Positions 1 through 6,854 of a stretch of DNA of 12,341 nt are shown piece after piece. The position numbers were made by a program, and so were the translations under genes. Each line of letters opens with the position of its first letter. Within the stretch, counting starts at the first letter, position 1. Below the pieces are notes generated by a model. The model made no database searches and was not told the origin of the DNA. It saw only the letters and a program-made list of their open reading frames with translations. This DNA is from Eubacteriales bacterium (GTDB lineage Bacteria; Bacillota; Clostridia; Oscillospirales; Acutalibacteraceae), in contig JAUMXP010000035.1 in the NCBI GenBank assembly GCA_030529125.1, positions 1 through 12,341 of the forward strand, in the 5' to 3' direction.

Positions 1-43
1 CGGAGCAGGCCAGGCACACCTTGATTCGCTTATCCGATGCCAT
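1..43 (-). CDS. rpmG: Ribosomal protein L33 N-terminal fragment, apparently foreign
   Basis: On the minus strand an ATG at 43-41 starts M-A-S-D-K-R-I-K-V-C-L-A-C-S and runs off the window edge. This resembles L33 (N-terminus followed by a Cys-x-x-Cys zinc site, here C10 and C13). An AGGAGGT ribosome binding site sits 8 nt upstream (bases 52-58). The frame differs from that of the flavoprotein it overlaps. GC-rich codons (GTG, CTG, GCC) contrast with the AT-rich rest of the window, and the N-terminal extension MASDKRIK reminds me of actinobacterial L33. Only 14 codons are visible, so identity is inferred from pattern and from the start signal. Confidence 0.5.
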   Translation of the reverse strand, partial: MASDKRIKVCLACS

Positions 44-786
44 GGGTGGACACCTCCTGTATGATTATTCGGCTCCCGCGGACTTCCGCGGCCGCCGATT
101 TCTTCAGGCATTTTGCCATCAACAACAGCAGTAACTTCTCCGGTAGCACGAATACCTTTTAATGATTTAATAACTTTGCTCTCTACCTTGACAGGGGACA
201 GAGAAGGGGTGAGAGGGGTGATCTTATGACCTAAACTCTGAGAAATTGAGAATGTATTACCAACTACTTTTTGTGCGTAGTTGTTTTTACCGCCAGTTGC
301 TATAACTACCTTTTGAGCGGTAATGGTTTTGTCAGCGCAAAAGAGCTTGTATTTATCACTATGTCTTGTGATTTCAGTTACTTCGCAATTACATATTTCA
401 GGTACAGATAGTCGTTTTAATTCGTTTCGCAATACGGATAAAACAGCACTTGATTGACGAGAAAGAGGGTAGACTCTATTCTCGCTGTCAGCTTTGCTGA
501 TTAGTCCTATTGACTCAAAGTACTTGATAACTTTAGATGGTGGATAATTCTCTAGTAGAAAATTAAGACCACTATTAAAGCTTGTATTATAATCATCAAC
601 ACAAGCTGAGAGGTTAGTAAGATTACATCTTGAGTTACCGCTGACTAATATTTTTTTACCGACTCTGTTGTCACGTTCTAAAATAACTATTTTTTTGTCA
701 GGATTACGTTTTTTAGCAACACAAGCGCATATTAGTCCCGATGCACCGCCACCGACTATCGCTGTATAAACATTTATGTTTTCCAT
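1..786 (-). CDS. NAD(P)/FAD-dependent oxidoreductase, BaiN/HI0933 family (3'-truncated)
   Basis: FAD-binding flavoprotein of the HI0933/BaiN family (TIGR00275, PF03486), often annotated as aminoacetone oxidase family; the physiological substrate is unknown. The N-terminal Rossmann motif GGGASG lies at residues 12-17, followed by the family hallmark GNSRCNLTN and by VVIATGGK, all diagnostic. The ATG at 786-784 has an AGGTGA ribosome binding site 5 nt upstream. Family members are about 400 aa. Here the recognisable protein runs only to about residue 230 (GIRATGEV..VDGK..EEIG), where the family continues with a GE-x-x-F-T strand. From about base 96 to base 1 the frame stays open but encodes unrelated residues (GRGSPREPNNH...) and the DNA becomes GC-rich, so those ~32 codons are probably not genuine. 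It lies downstream of the small export-protein gene with a terminator hairpin between them. Family assignment is sure; the true 3' end is lost. Confidence 0.87.
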   Translation of the reverse strand, partial: MENINVYTAIVGGGASGLICACVAKKRNPDKKIVILERDNRVGKKILVSGNSRCNLTNLSACVDDYNTSFNSGLNFLLENYPPSKVIKYFESIGLISKADSENRVYPLSRQSSAVLSVLRNELKRLSVPEICNCEVTEITRHSDKYKLFCADKTITAQKVVIATGGKNNYAQKVVGNTFSISQSLGHKITPLTPSLSPVKVESKVIKSLKGIRATGEVTAVVDGKMPEEIGGRGSPREPNNHTGGVHPWHRISESRCAWPAP

Positions 787-804
787 GTTTTTCACCTATG
801 CTAT

Positions 805-836
805 AAAAGGGTAACTTAACGCTAAGCTACCCTTTT
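805..836 (-). terminator. Hairpin terminator after the small export-protein gene
   Basis: Inverted repeat GGGTA-a-CTTA / TAAG-c-TACCC with loop ACGC and one mismatch, flanked by AAAA on the left and TTTT on the right, so it could work in both directions. It lies just after the stop of the minus-strand gene ending at 847 and before the flavoprotein start at 786, so the flavoprotein may need read-through or a promoter of its own. Confidence 0.7.
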
Positions 837-846
837 GTTTATGTTA

Positions 847-1332
847 TTAATATAAGAAACTCAAAAATTCTAAAACTCCTAAGCTTACAAGAGCCATGAT
901 AATACCTGCAATAAGTACACCTAAAAGTACTGCGAGAGTACTGCGCTTAAAGCCAAAGTTCATCAGACTTGCAGCGAGCGTACCTGTCCATGCACCAGTA
1001 CCAGGAATTGGTATACCAACAAACAGCATCAGAGCTACGAATACACCGCCGCCTTTAGCTTTTGCTTCGAGCTTTTTGCCACCATTTTCGCCTTTTACAA
1101 GACAGAATGTGAAGAACTTGCCAATAAATTTTTTATCCTTGCCCCATTCAAGTACCTTTCTTGCAAAAAGATAAATGATAGGTACAGGCAGCATATTACC
1201 TATGATACAAACAATGTAGGTTATAACAGGGTCGAGCTCCATAGCTGCACCAGTAGGAATAGCGCCTCGTAATTCAACTATCGGAACCATTGAAATAAAG
1301 AATACCCATAAATAATCCAATAATCTTTCCAT
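847..1332 (-). CDS. Small multidrug export protein family (COG2426/PF06695)
   Basis: A 161-aa integral membrane protein of the Sm_multidrug_ex family, distantly related to the DedA/VTT superfamily. The family name comes from sequence similarity; transport substrates are not established. Family features are the N-terminal segment with MVPIVELRGAIPTG (residues about 15-28) and the central PIPGTGAWTG (about 107-116), matching the short re-entrant, Pro/Gly-rich loops of this superfamily. Several hydrophobic helices flank a basic cytoplasmic loop (about 57-90). Full length for the family. The ATG has AGGAG about 9 nt upstream and a consensus promoter at 1405-1433. It diverges from the VanZ-like gene; no functional link is evident. 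Confidence 0.85.
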   Translation of the reverse strand: MERLLDYLWVFFISMVPIVELRGAIPTGAAMELDPVITYIVCIIGNMLPVPIIYLFARKVLEWGKDKKFIGKFFTFCLVKGENGGKKLEAKAKGGGVFVALMLFVGIPIPGTGAWTGTLAASLMNFGFKRSTLAVLLGVLIAGIIMALVSLGVLEFLSFLY

Positions 1333-1404
1333 GCAAACTCAGCTCCTTTATGAGTTAACTAAACTGTGTAATAATATGTATTTGCACAAATTTCTCTCCA
1401 TAGA

Positions 1405-1433
1405 ATTATACACTAAATAAAAAACGAATTCAA
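1405..1433 (-). promoter_or_regulatory. Sigma-A-type promoter of the small export-protein gene
   Basis: On the minus strand TTGAAT (1433-1428) and TATAAT (1410-1405) are separated by exactly 17 bp. The -10 is perfect. The expected start of transcription near 1398 gives a 5' leader of about 65 nt before the ATG at 1332. Confidence 0.7.
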
Positions 1434-1461
1434 TAGTTATTTGTTTTAGGTATTTCGTCAA

Positions 1462-1490
1462 TTGACATCGTATTAATATAGGACTAAAAT
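1462..1490 (+). promoter_or_regulatory. Sigma-A-type promoter of the VanZ-MATE operon
   Basis: TTGACA (1462-1467), 17-bp spacer, TAAAAT (1485-1490). The predicted start near 1497 leaves a very short leader before the ribosome binding site at 1503-1510. No terminator is visible until 7950, so it may serve all genes up to the HAD phosphatase. Confidence 0.72.
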
Positions 1491-1514
1491 ATATACTGGA
1501 ATGGAAGTGGTTGT

Positions 1515-1997
1515 TTGATAAATCACAAAAATTATATATCGAAGATAATCTTCAGTGTGCTTACACTATCTATGATTACATTTATATTCGTTAATTCGTC
1601 TTTTGATGCAAACGTATCATCGCAACATAGTTTGGGTGTCAGAGAATGGATCAATTCGATTTTCAGCTCTTTGAATATCGATATTGTTCTCACAGATCAT
1701 GTAGTTCGTAAGTGCGCACACTTTGCTGAGTATTTTGTATTAGGAACGTTATTGTTTTTTACTGCCAGAGCGTATCTGAAGAAGCTATTGACTGTTACGC
1801 TTGTTTCAGTGCTCACAGGACTTTTAGTCGCTGTTATTGATGAGATAATCCAGTTGTTTTCTAAGGGGCGTTCGTGCCAGTTTTCTGATGTTATGCTCGA
1901 TTTATCGGCAGTAATATGTGCTAGTATTATTTTGTTTTTGATTTATAAATTAGTAAATAAACGTTCTAAAAGAGATAAGGGAAAAGAAAATGAGTGA
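1515..1997 (+). CDS. VanZ-like family membrane protein
   Basis: A 160-aa protein with the PF04892 VanZ-like domain. VanZ of Enterococcus gives low-level teicoplanin resistance; most chromosomal homologues have no known role. Visible hallmarks are an N-terminal TM segment, RKCAHFAEYFVLG (the conserved K-x-x-H-F-x-E-Y block, about residues 65-77), and DE-I-I-Q-L-F then GR-x-x-x-x-x-D-V-x-x-D near residues 116-138, with four hydrophobic segments and a basic tail. The start is TTG at 1515, with GGAAGTGG at 1503-1510 upstream. The nearest ATG (1501) hits a stop after five codons, and the first in-frame ATG lies inside the first TM helix, so TTG is preferred. The stop overlaps the MATE gene by 8 nt, indicating translational coupling. 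Confidence 0.85.
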   Translation: MINHKNYISKIIFSVLTLSMITFIFVNSSFDANVSSQHSLGVREWINSIFSSLNIDIVLTDHVVRKCAHFAEYFVLGTLLFFTARAYLKKLLTVTLVSVLTGLLVAVIDEIIQLFSKGRSCQFSDVMLDLSAVICASIILFLIYKLVNKRSKRDKGKENE

Positions 1998-3378
1998 AAG
2001 TATTAAACTAAACAAAATGGGAACTAAAGCGATGTTCCCGCTGATTATGTCAATGTCATTGCCTGCGATGTTTTCTATGCTGATTCAGGCACTGTACAAC
2101 ATTGTAGACAGTATCTTTGTATCGCAGATAAGCTCAGATGCGCTCAATGCAGTATCGCTTGCTTATCCTTTGCAGATGGTTATGTTCTCGTTTTCAATAG
2201 GTACTGCTATTGGTGTTAACTCTCTGATTGCACGTCAGCTTGGAGCTAAGCGCTTTGATGAAGCTAACAGTGCTGCTACACACGGAATTGTGCTCGCTGT
2301 ATTCAGTTGGCTGTTGTTTGTATTAGTAGGTATATTCTTCTCTGATACGTTTATTAGCCTTTTTACTGATGATAGTGTTATTTTAGAGTATGGTACCCAA
2401 TATCTCAGCATTGTGCTTATGGCATCTTTTGGATGTATGGTTTCTATAATGTGTGAAAAAACACTTCAGGCTACAGGCAATATGATAGTGCCTATGCTTA
2501 CACAATTGCTTGGTGCTGTTGTTAACATTATTCTTGATCCATTGCTTATTCACGGTTACTGGATATTCCCTAGACTCGAGGTTGTCGGTGCAGCGCTCGC
2601 TACTGTTATTGCGCAGATTATCTCTATGCTCTTTATTGTTCTGATACTCATTACCAGAAAACAGGCTGTTAAAATCAGCTTTAGAAAGTTCAGAATCAGA
2701 CTATCCGTTATAAAAAATATTTATATCGTAGGTTTCCCAGCGATTATTATGCAGTGTATCGGCTCTGTTATGGTTAGCGGTATTAACGCTATTATTTCAG
2801 CCTTTGCTTCTACTATTGCTATCAGGGAAGCATACATAAACGTATTCGGTATTTACTTTAAGCTGCAGAGCTTTGTATTTATGCCTGTGTTTGGTTTATC
2901 ACAGGGTACTTCGCCAATTATCGGCTATAACTTTGGTGCTAAAAACAAAAAGCGTATGTTTTCTGCTCTAAAGCTCGGTCTTATAATAGCAGCGATTATT
3001 ATGACACTCGGACTGCTGTTGTTCCAGTTCGCATCACCGTTTCTCCTGTCTTTATTTGAGGCAGACGAGCTCACTGTGGAACTTGGTGTTTCAGCGTTTA
3101 GAATCATTAGCTTGTGCTTTGTTCCTGCGGCTGTTGGTATTTCTTTTTCAACGCTTTTCCAGGCTGTCGGCAAAGGTGTACGCAGTATGTTGTTGTCGAT
3201 TATGCGTCAGCTCATTGTACTGCTTCCTGCAGCGTTTATCCTTGCACAGTTCTCACTTGAGTCGATGTGGTTTGCGTTCCCGATAGCTGAAATTTTTGCA
3301 CTTGTTGTTGCTGTTTTATTCTTTATTAATCTTGTGAAAAAAGATTTCAAAAAACTTGACGCACCTGCAGCGGATTGA
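1990..3378 (+). CDS. MATE family efflux transporter
   Basis: A 462-aa protein with twelve predicted TM helices in two MatE halves (PF01554 twice), the usual length for the family. MATE proteins export cationic drugs or metabolites in exchange for Na+ or H+. Typical segments are LPAMFSMLIQALYNIVDSIFVS (helix 1), IGTAIGVNSLIARQLGA (helix 2) and, in the second half, GLSQGTSPIIGYNFGA at about residues 302-317. The ATG at 1990 lies inside the end of the VanZ-like gene, with AAGGGA about 7 nt upstream. Substrate cannot be read from sequence. No terminator is seen after the stop, so the following genes may be read from the same transcript. Confidence 0.93.
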   Translation: MSESIKLNKMGTKAMFPLIMSMSLPAMFSMLIQALYNIVDSIFVSQISSDALNAVSLAYPLQMVMFSFSIGTAIGVNSLIARQLGAKRFDEANSAATHGIVLAVFSWLLFVLVGIFFSDTFISLFTDDSVILEYGTQYLSIVLMASFGCMVSIMCEKTLQATGNMIVPMLTQLLGAVVNIILDPLLIHGYWIFPRLEVVGAALATVIAQIISMLFIVLILITRKQAVKISFRKFRIRLSVIKNIYIVGFPAIIMQCIGSVMVSGINAIISAFASTIAIREAYINVFGIYFKLQSFVFMPVFGLSQGTSPIIGYNFGAKNKKRMFSALKLGLIIAAIIMTLGLLLFQFASPFLLSLFEADELTVELGVSAFRIISLCFVPAAVGISFSTLFQAVGKGVRSMLLSIMRQLIVLLPAAFILAQFSLESMWFAFPIAEIFALVVAVLFFINLVKKDFKKLDAPAAD

Positions 3379-3428
3379 TTTTTGAATTTTTCATTGCTAC
3401 TTTGCATATATTTTGCTGAGGTGGTAAT

Positions 3429-3794
3429 GTGGAAGAAAACAGAAAAGATACTATAGTATACGATGAAAACTGGCAGACTCTCGATACCCCTGTTTTAGTC
3501 ACAAATGTAAACGAAGAAGAGAGTGTAAAAGATGAAAATGCAGTTGAACCTAAGCGTGAAAAGTCACACAGATTTCCTGCGCTTATTACTGTTCAGCTTA
3601 TATTGTGTCTTATACTTGCGTTTGTTGTTTTTTTACTTAAATCAATGGGTTCAGATGCTTACCACAGGTTTTCTTCTTGGTATGAGGATATGATGCAGGA
3701 TACACTGATGCCAAACAGTGAGTTTGAAGATATTGATTTGTCAGGATATTTTAGCGCTACAGCTGATCAGGCGGCTACTAAAGATGAAGTTTAA
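3429..3794 (+). CDS. Small single-pass membrane protein, SpoIVFA-like in topology and position
   Basis: A 121-aa protein: an acidic N-terminal region of about 55 residues, one TM helix (about 57-76, ALITVQLILCLILAFVVFLL), then a short acidic outside tail (SWYEDMMQDTLMPNSE...). No catalytic motif. The start is GTG at 3429, 4 nt after GAGGTGG (3418-3424); the ATG overlapping it at 3427 stops after nine codons. Its end overlaps the M50 protease gene by 11 nt. In Bacillus the SpoIVFB protease is encoded just after its regulator SpoIVFA, a one-TM protein with an outside M23-like domain. This protein matches that arrangement and the N-terminal/TM layout, but lacks any M23 domain. The relationship is an inference from position and topology. 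Real gene: confident; role: tentative. Confidence 0.72.
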   Translation: MEENRKDTIVYDENWQTLDTPVLVTNVNEEESVKDENAVEPKREKSHRFPALITVQLILCLILAFVVFLLKSMGSDAYHRFSSWYEDMMQDTLMPNSEFEDIDLSGYFSATADQAATKDEV

Positions 3795-4350
3795 ACTCTT
3801 TTCTGTACGTATCGAACTTCCTTTCTTAGTCGTAGCGGTCATGACTTCTGTGCTGTTGATTGATAAGTCTGGTAAATTTGCTATGTGCTTTTTATCTGCA
3901 CTGATTCATGAGTGTGGTCATTTGTTTTCAATGTACTGTTTTAGGACTAAACCTGCTCTTATCAAACTTAGATTATTTGATATTGTTATTAACGCGCAGT
4001 TACACAAAAATACAACTTGTGAATTGTTAATAACTCTATCTGGACCTGCATTTAATCTGATATTTGCTTGTTTATTCTTTTCTTTTTCTAAGCCACTGTT
4101 TTTGATAAATATATTTTGTGGCATATTTAACTTGCTACCTATAGAGTCTTTTGACGGTGGACATGCGTTAGAGCTTATGCTGTCTAAAAGACTCAGCGCT
4201 CAAACTGTAAATCGCATTATAAAAGCACTGACATTTGTTTTTTTATTACCAATACTTTTTGTTGGTATATCAGTGCTTTTGTATTCAAGATATAACTATT
4301 CGTTGCTACTGATTTCACTGTATCTAGTAGCGGTTCTTTTTCTAAAATAA
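3784..4350 (+). CDS. M50 family site-2 protease, SpoIVFB-like
   Basis: A 188-aa intramembrane zinc metalloprotease. The HExxH motif is H42-E43-C44-G45-H46 within a hydrophobic helix; the second metal-ligand motif is N116-L-L-P-x4-D124-G-G-H, typical of site-2 proteases; SGPAFN near residues 82-87 is the conserved GPxxN. About five or six hydrophobic segments and no PDZ or CBS domain, so it is a minimal SpoIVFB-type enzyme. SpoIVFB cleaves pro-sigma-K in the mother cell during sporulation; this substrate is likely only if the organism sporulates. An in-frame GTG at 3718 would lengthen it by 22 residues within the upstream gene, but the ATG at 3784 gives the normal family N-terminus (MKFKLF). 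A weak AGGCGG lies about 10 nt upstream, and translation is probably coupled to the upstream gene. Confidence 0.85.
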   Translation: MKFKLFSVRIELPFLVVAVMTSVLLIDKSGKFAMCFLSALIHECGHLFSMYCFRTKPALIKLRLFDIVINAQLHKNTTCELLITLSGPAFNLIFACLFFSFSKPLFLINIFCGIFNLLPIESFDGGHALELMLSKRLSAQTVNRIIKALTFVFLLPILFVGISVLLYSRYNYSLLLISLYLVAVLFLK

Positions 4351-4360
4351 CGGAGGAATT

Positions 4361-6220
4361 ATGATTAACAAGAAACTGGAGAAAATACTCCTTAAAGTTC
4401 AAAAACCGGGTAAGTATGTTGGTGGTGAACTTAACGCTGTAATTAAGAATAAGGATGAGGTAGATGTTAGATTTGCCTTTTGTTTTCCTGATACATACGA
4501 AATCGGTATGTCCCATTTAGGAATGAAGATTTTATACAGTCAGTTTAACTCAAAACCATATATTTGGTGCGAACGAGTATTTGCTCCATGGATTGATATG
4601 GAAGAGCAGATGATTAAAAACGACATCCCACTCTATGCTTTAGAGAGCAAAGACCCGGTGTCAGAATTCGATTTTATCGGCTTTACTTTGCAGTATGAGT
4701 TATCGTACACAAACGTGCTCAATATGCTCAAGCTCTCAAATGTTCCTCTAAAGTCATTAGACAGAAAAGAGCTTAAGAATATTGTTGTTGCCGGTGGTCC
4801 TTGTGCGTGCAACCCTGAACCTATTGCAGAGTTTGTTGATATCTTTTTCATTGGTGATGGTGAAGAGGTCGATTTAGAAGTGATTGAACTCTTCCGTGAA
4901 TGTAAGAAAAACGGCAAATCAAAAGATGAGTTTTTATTACTTGCTTCACAAATCAAAGGTGTTTATGTTCCGGCACTTTATGATGTTGCATACAATGAAG
5001 ATGGTACTATCAAGTCATTTGTGCCAAAGTATGAAGAAGTACCGAAGAAAATCGAAAAAAGAGTAATGATGGATATGGATAATTCATATTATCCTGATAA
5101 TTTCGTTGTTCCTAATGTAGAGATTGTACACGACAGAGCTGTCGAAGAAATATTCAGAGGATGTATCCGTGGTTGCCGTTTTTGTCAGGCGGGATTTCTG
5201 TATCGCCCTGTCAGAGAGAAGTCTATCGACTGTATTAATGAGCAGTGTCGCACATTGTGTAAAAACACAGGCTACGATGAGATTTCTCTGTCTAGTTTGA
5301 GCTCCAGTGACTATTCACAGATTGTACCTTTGCTCACTAAATTATCAGAATGGTCAACCTGTGATAATGTCAGCTTGTCATTACCATCTTTACGTGTTGA
5401 TGGCTTTACTGAAGATATCTTATCTAAGATTAAGTCGGTTCGTAAGAGCGGACTTACTTTTGCTCCTGAGGCGGGCACACAGCGTTTAAGAGACGTAATA
5501 AATAAGAACGTTAAAGAAGACGAATTATTGAATACTTGTTCAGTTGCTTTCGACGGCGGCTATACAACAGTTAAGCTGTATTTTATGATTGGCTTGCCAA
5601 CTGAAACAATGGATGATGTTAAAGGTATTGCAGAGCTTGGTCGAAAAGTTGTTGATGCTTTTTATCAATGTGAAAACAGACCTAAAGGTAAGTCTGTAAA
5701 AGTTACTTTATCATCATCTTCATTTGTTCCAAAGCCGTTCACACCGTTCCAGTGGGAACCACAGGATAGCATCGATACAATTCATCAGAAGCAGGCTCAT
5801 ATCAGAGAGAATCTTACTACTAAGAAGATTTCATATAACTACCATGATGCTGATACATCGTTTATGGAAGCAGTGTTTGCACGTGGCGACAGAAAGCTGA
5901 GCGCTGTGCTAGAGAAAGCATGCGAAAAAGGTATGCGCTTTGATGGATGGAGCGATTGCTTCTCGCTTGAGAAATGGCTCGAAGTTTTTAATGAATGTGG
6001 TATTGATCCGCATTTCTACGCTAACCGTCATCGTAGCTTTGACGAGATACTTCCTTGGGACCACATTGACTACTCCGTTACCAAGGAGTTCTTAATCAGT
6101 GAATGCAAGAAAGCGTATGAGAATACAACTACACCACACTGCAGAGAGAAGTGTTCTAACTGCGGTGCTATGAAGCACAAAGGAGGTGTCTGCTTTGAAA
6201 AACGTCAGAGTATGGTTTAA
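4361..6220 (+). CDS. B12-binding-type radical SAM protein, TIGR03960 family
   Basis: A 619-aa protein of the TIGR03960 family. The N-terminal half (VQKPGKYVGGELN at about 14-26, FCFPDTYEIGMSHLGMKILY near 42-61) is the cobalamin-binding-like fold. The radical SAM core follows, with its [4Fe-4S] ligands in G-C268-IRG-C272-RF-C275-QAG, the CxxxCxxC motif. The C-terminus holds a second cysteine group, H593-C594-x3-C598-x2-C601 plus C611. Family function is not established. In many Firmicutes and Clostridia it is paired with the DUF2344 protein that follows here, sometimes fused to it. The ATG has GGAGG 5 nt upstream, 10 nt after the protease gene. Full length and intact. Confidence 0.92.
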   Translation: MINKKLEKILLKVQKPGKYVGGELNAVIKNKDEVDVRFAFCFPDTYEIGMSHLGMKILYSQFNSKPYIWCERVFAPWIDMEEQMIKNDIPLYALESKDPVSEFDFIGFTLQYELSYTNVLNMLKLSNVPLKSLDRKELKNIVVAGGPCACNPEPIAEFVDIFFIGDGEEVDLEVIELFRECKKNGKSKDEFLLLASQIKGVYVPALYDVAYNEDGTIKSFVPKYEEVPKKIEKRVMMDMDNSYYPDNFVVPNVEIVHDRAVEEIFRGCIRGCRFCQAGFLYRPVREKSIDCINEQCRTLCKNTGYDEISLSSLSSSDYSQIVPLLTKLSEWSTCDNVSLSLPSLRVDGFTEDILSKIKSVRKSGLTFAPEAGTQRLRDVINKNVKEDELLNTCSVAFDGGYTTVKLYFMIGLPTETMDDVKGIAELGRKVVDAFYQCENRPKGKSVKVTLSSSSFVPKPFTPFQWEPQDSIDTIHQKQAHIRENLTTKKISYNYHDADTSFMEAVFARGDRKLSAVLEKACEKGMRFDGWSDCFSLEKWLEVFNECGIDPHFYANRHRSFDEILPWDHIDYSVTKEFLISECKKAYENTTTPHCREKCSNCGAMKHKGGVCFEKRQSMV

Positions 6221-6854
6221 GAAAGATGACGAGTGCAGATATATCTCGCATCTTGACTTAAACAGAGTTATGATTCGTGCTATTGTCAAGAGCAGACTTC
6301 CTGTGTGGCATACAGAGGGATTTAACGTGCATCCGTATATCACTTTTGCGTTGCCACTCTCGCTTGGTTTCCGTGGTGAAAAAGAAACAATGGATATGCG
6401 TATTCTTGATGATAATTTTAAGCTTGATACTATCAAAGAAGAGCTTAACAAATGCTTGCCGCATGGTCTTACAGTATTCGATGTAACTGAGCCTGTATCT
6501 AAACCTGGTGCAATTAATAGCGCTAAATTCAAACTTCGTTTATCATCTGATGATATTTCTGCAAAAGAATTATATATTAAGCTCACAGAGCTTCTTGATA
6601 AAGACGAGATTTTAGTTGAGAAGAAAACCAAAAAAGGTGTAAAAAATATTAATATTAAAGAATATTTCACTGACGCTAAGCATTACGACACAGACAACGA
6701 AGTTGTTGTGCGTGTTGTTTTACCAGCTGGCAGTACAACTAATATTAATCCTACTTTACTTATCAAAGCTCTGTCTGACTACAGCGGTGTAGAAGTGTAC
6801 TACGATATTACCCGAGTAGATGTGTTTGATGCGGAGGGAAGACCTTTTGAGTAA
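6195..6854 (+). CDS. TIGR03936 family radical-SAM-associated protein (DUF2344)
   Basis: A 219-aa protein without cysteine clusters, the usual partner of TIGR03960. The family signature KNVRVWFKK..E-C-R-YISHLDLNRVMIRA opens the protein, followed by P-x-W-H-T-E-G-F-N-V-H-P and F-A-L-P-L-S-L-G-F-x-G-E. The start is TTG at 6195, 6 nt after a perfect AGGAGGTG (6181-6188); a GTG at 6186 lies inside that ribosome binding site and cannot be the start. The reading frame overlaps the radical SAM gene by 26 nt, so the two are translationally coupled. Molecular role unknown; a joint function with the radical SAM protein, perhaps in RNA or ribosome-related modification, is inferred only from gene neighbourhoods. 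Confidence 0.88.
   Translation: MKNVRVWFKKDDECRYISHLDLNRVMIRAIVKSRLPVWHTEGFNVHPYITFALPLSLGFRGEKETMDMRILDDNFKLDTIKEELNKCLPHGLTVFDVTEPVSKPGAINSAKFKLRLSSDDISAKELYIKLTELLDKDEILVEKKTKKGVKNINIKEYFTDAKHYDTDNEVVVRVVLPAGSTTNINPTLLIKALSDYSGVEVYYDITRVDVFDAEGRPFE

Noticed and set aside
88..95. GCGGCCGC octamer taken as a sign of cloning-vector sequence
   Set aside because: The surrounding bases read as a ribosomal protein gene start with a natural ribosome binding site, not a vector polylinker; GC-rich bacterial DNA contains such octamers by chance.
896..1174. Plus-strand open frame opposite the small export-protein gene
   Set aside because: Shadow of a well-supported membrane protein gene; no ribosome binding site and no recognisable domain.
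3382..3412. Promoter before the small membrane protein gene (TTGAAT with TATATT)
   Set aside because: The spacer would be 19 bp to a weak -10 and the start of transcription would fall at the ribosome binding site; read-through from the MATE gene explains expression better.
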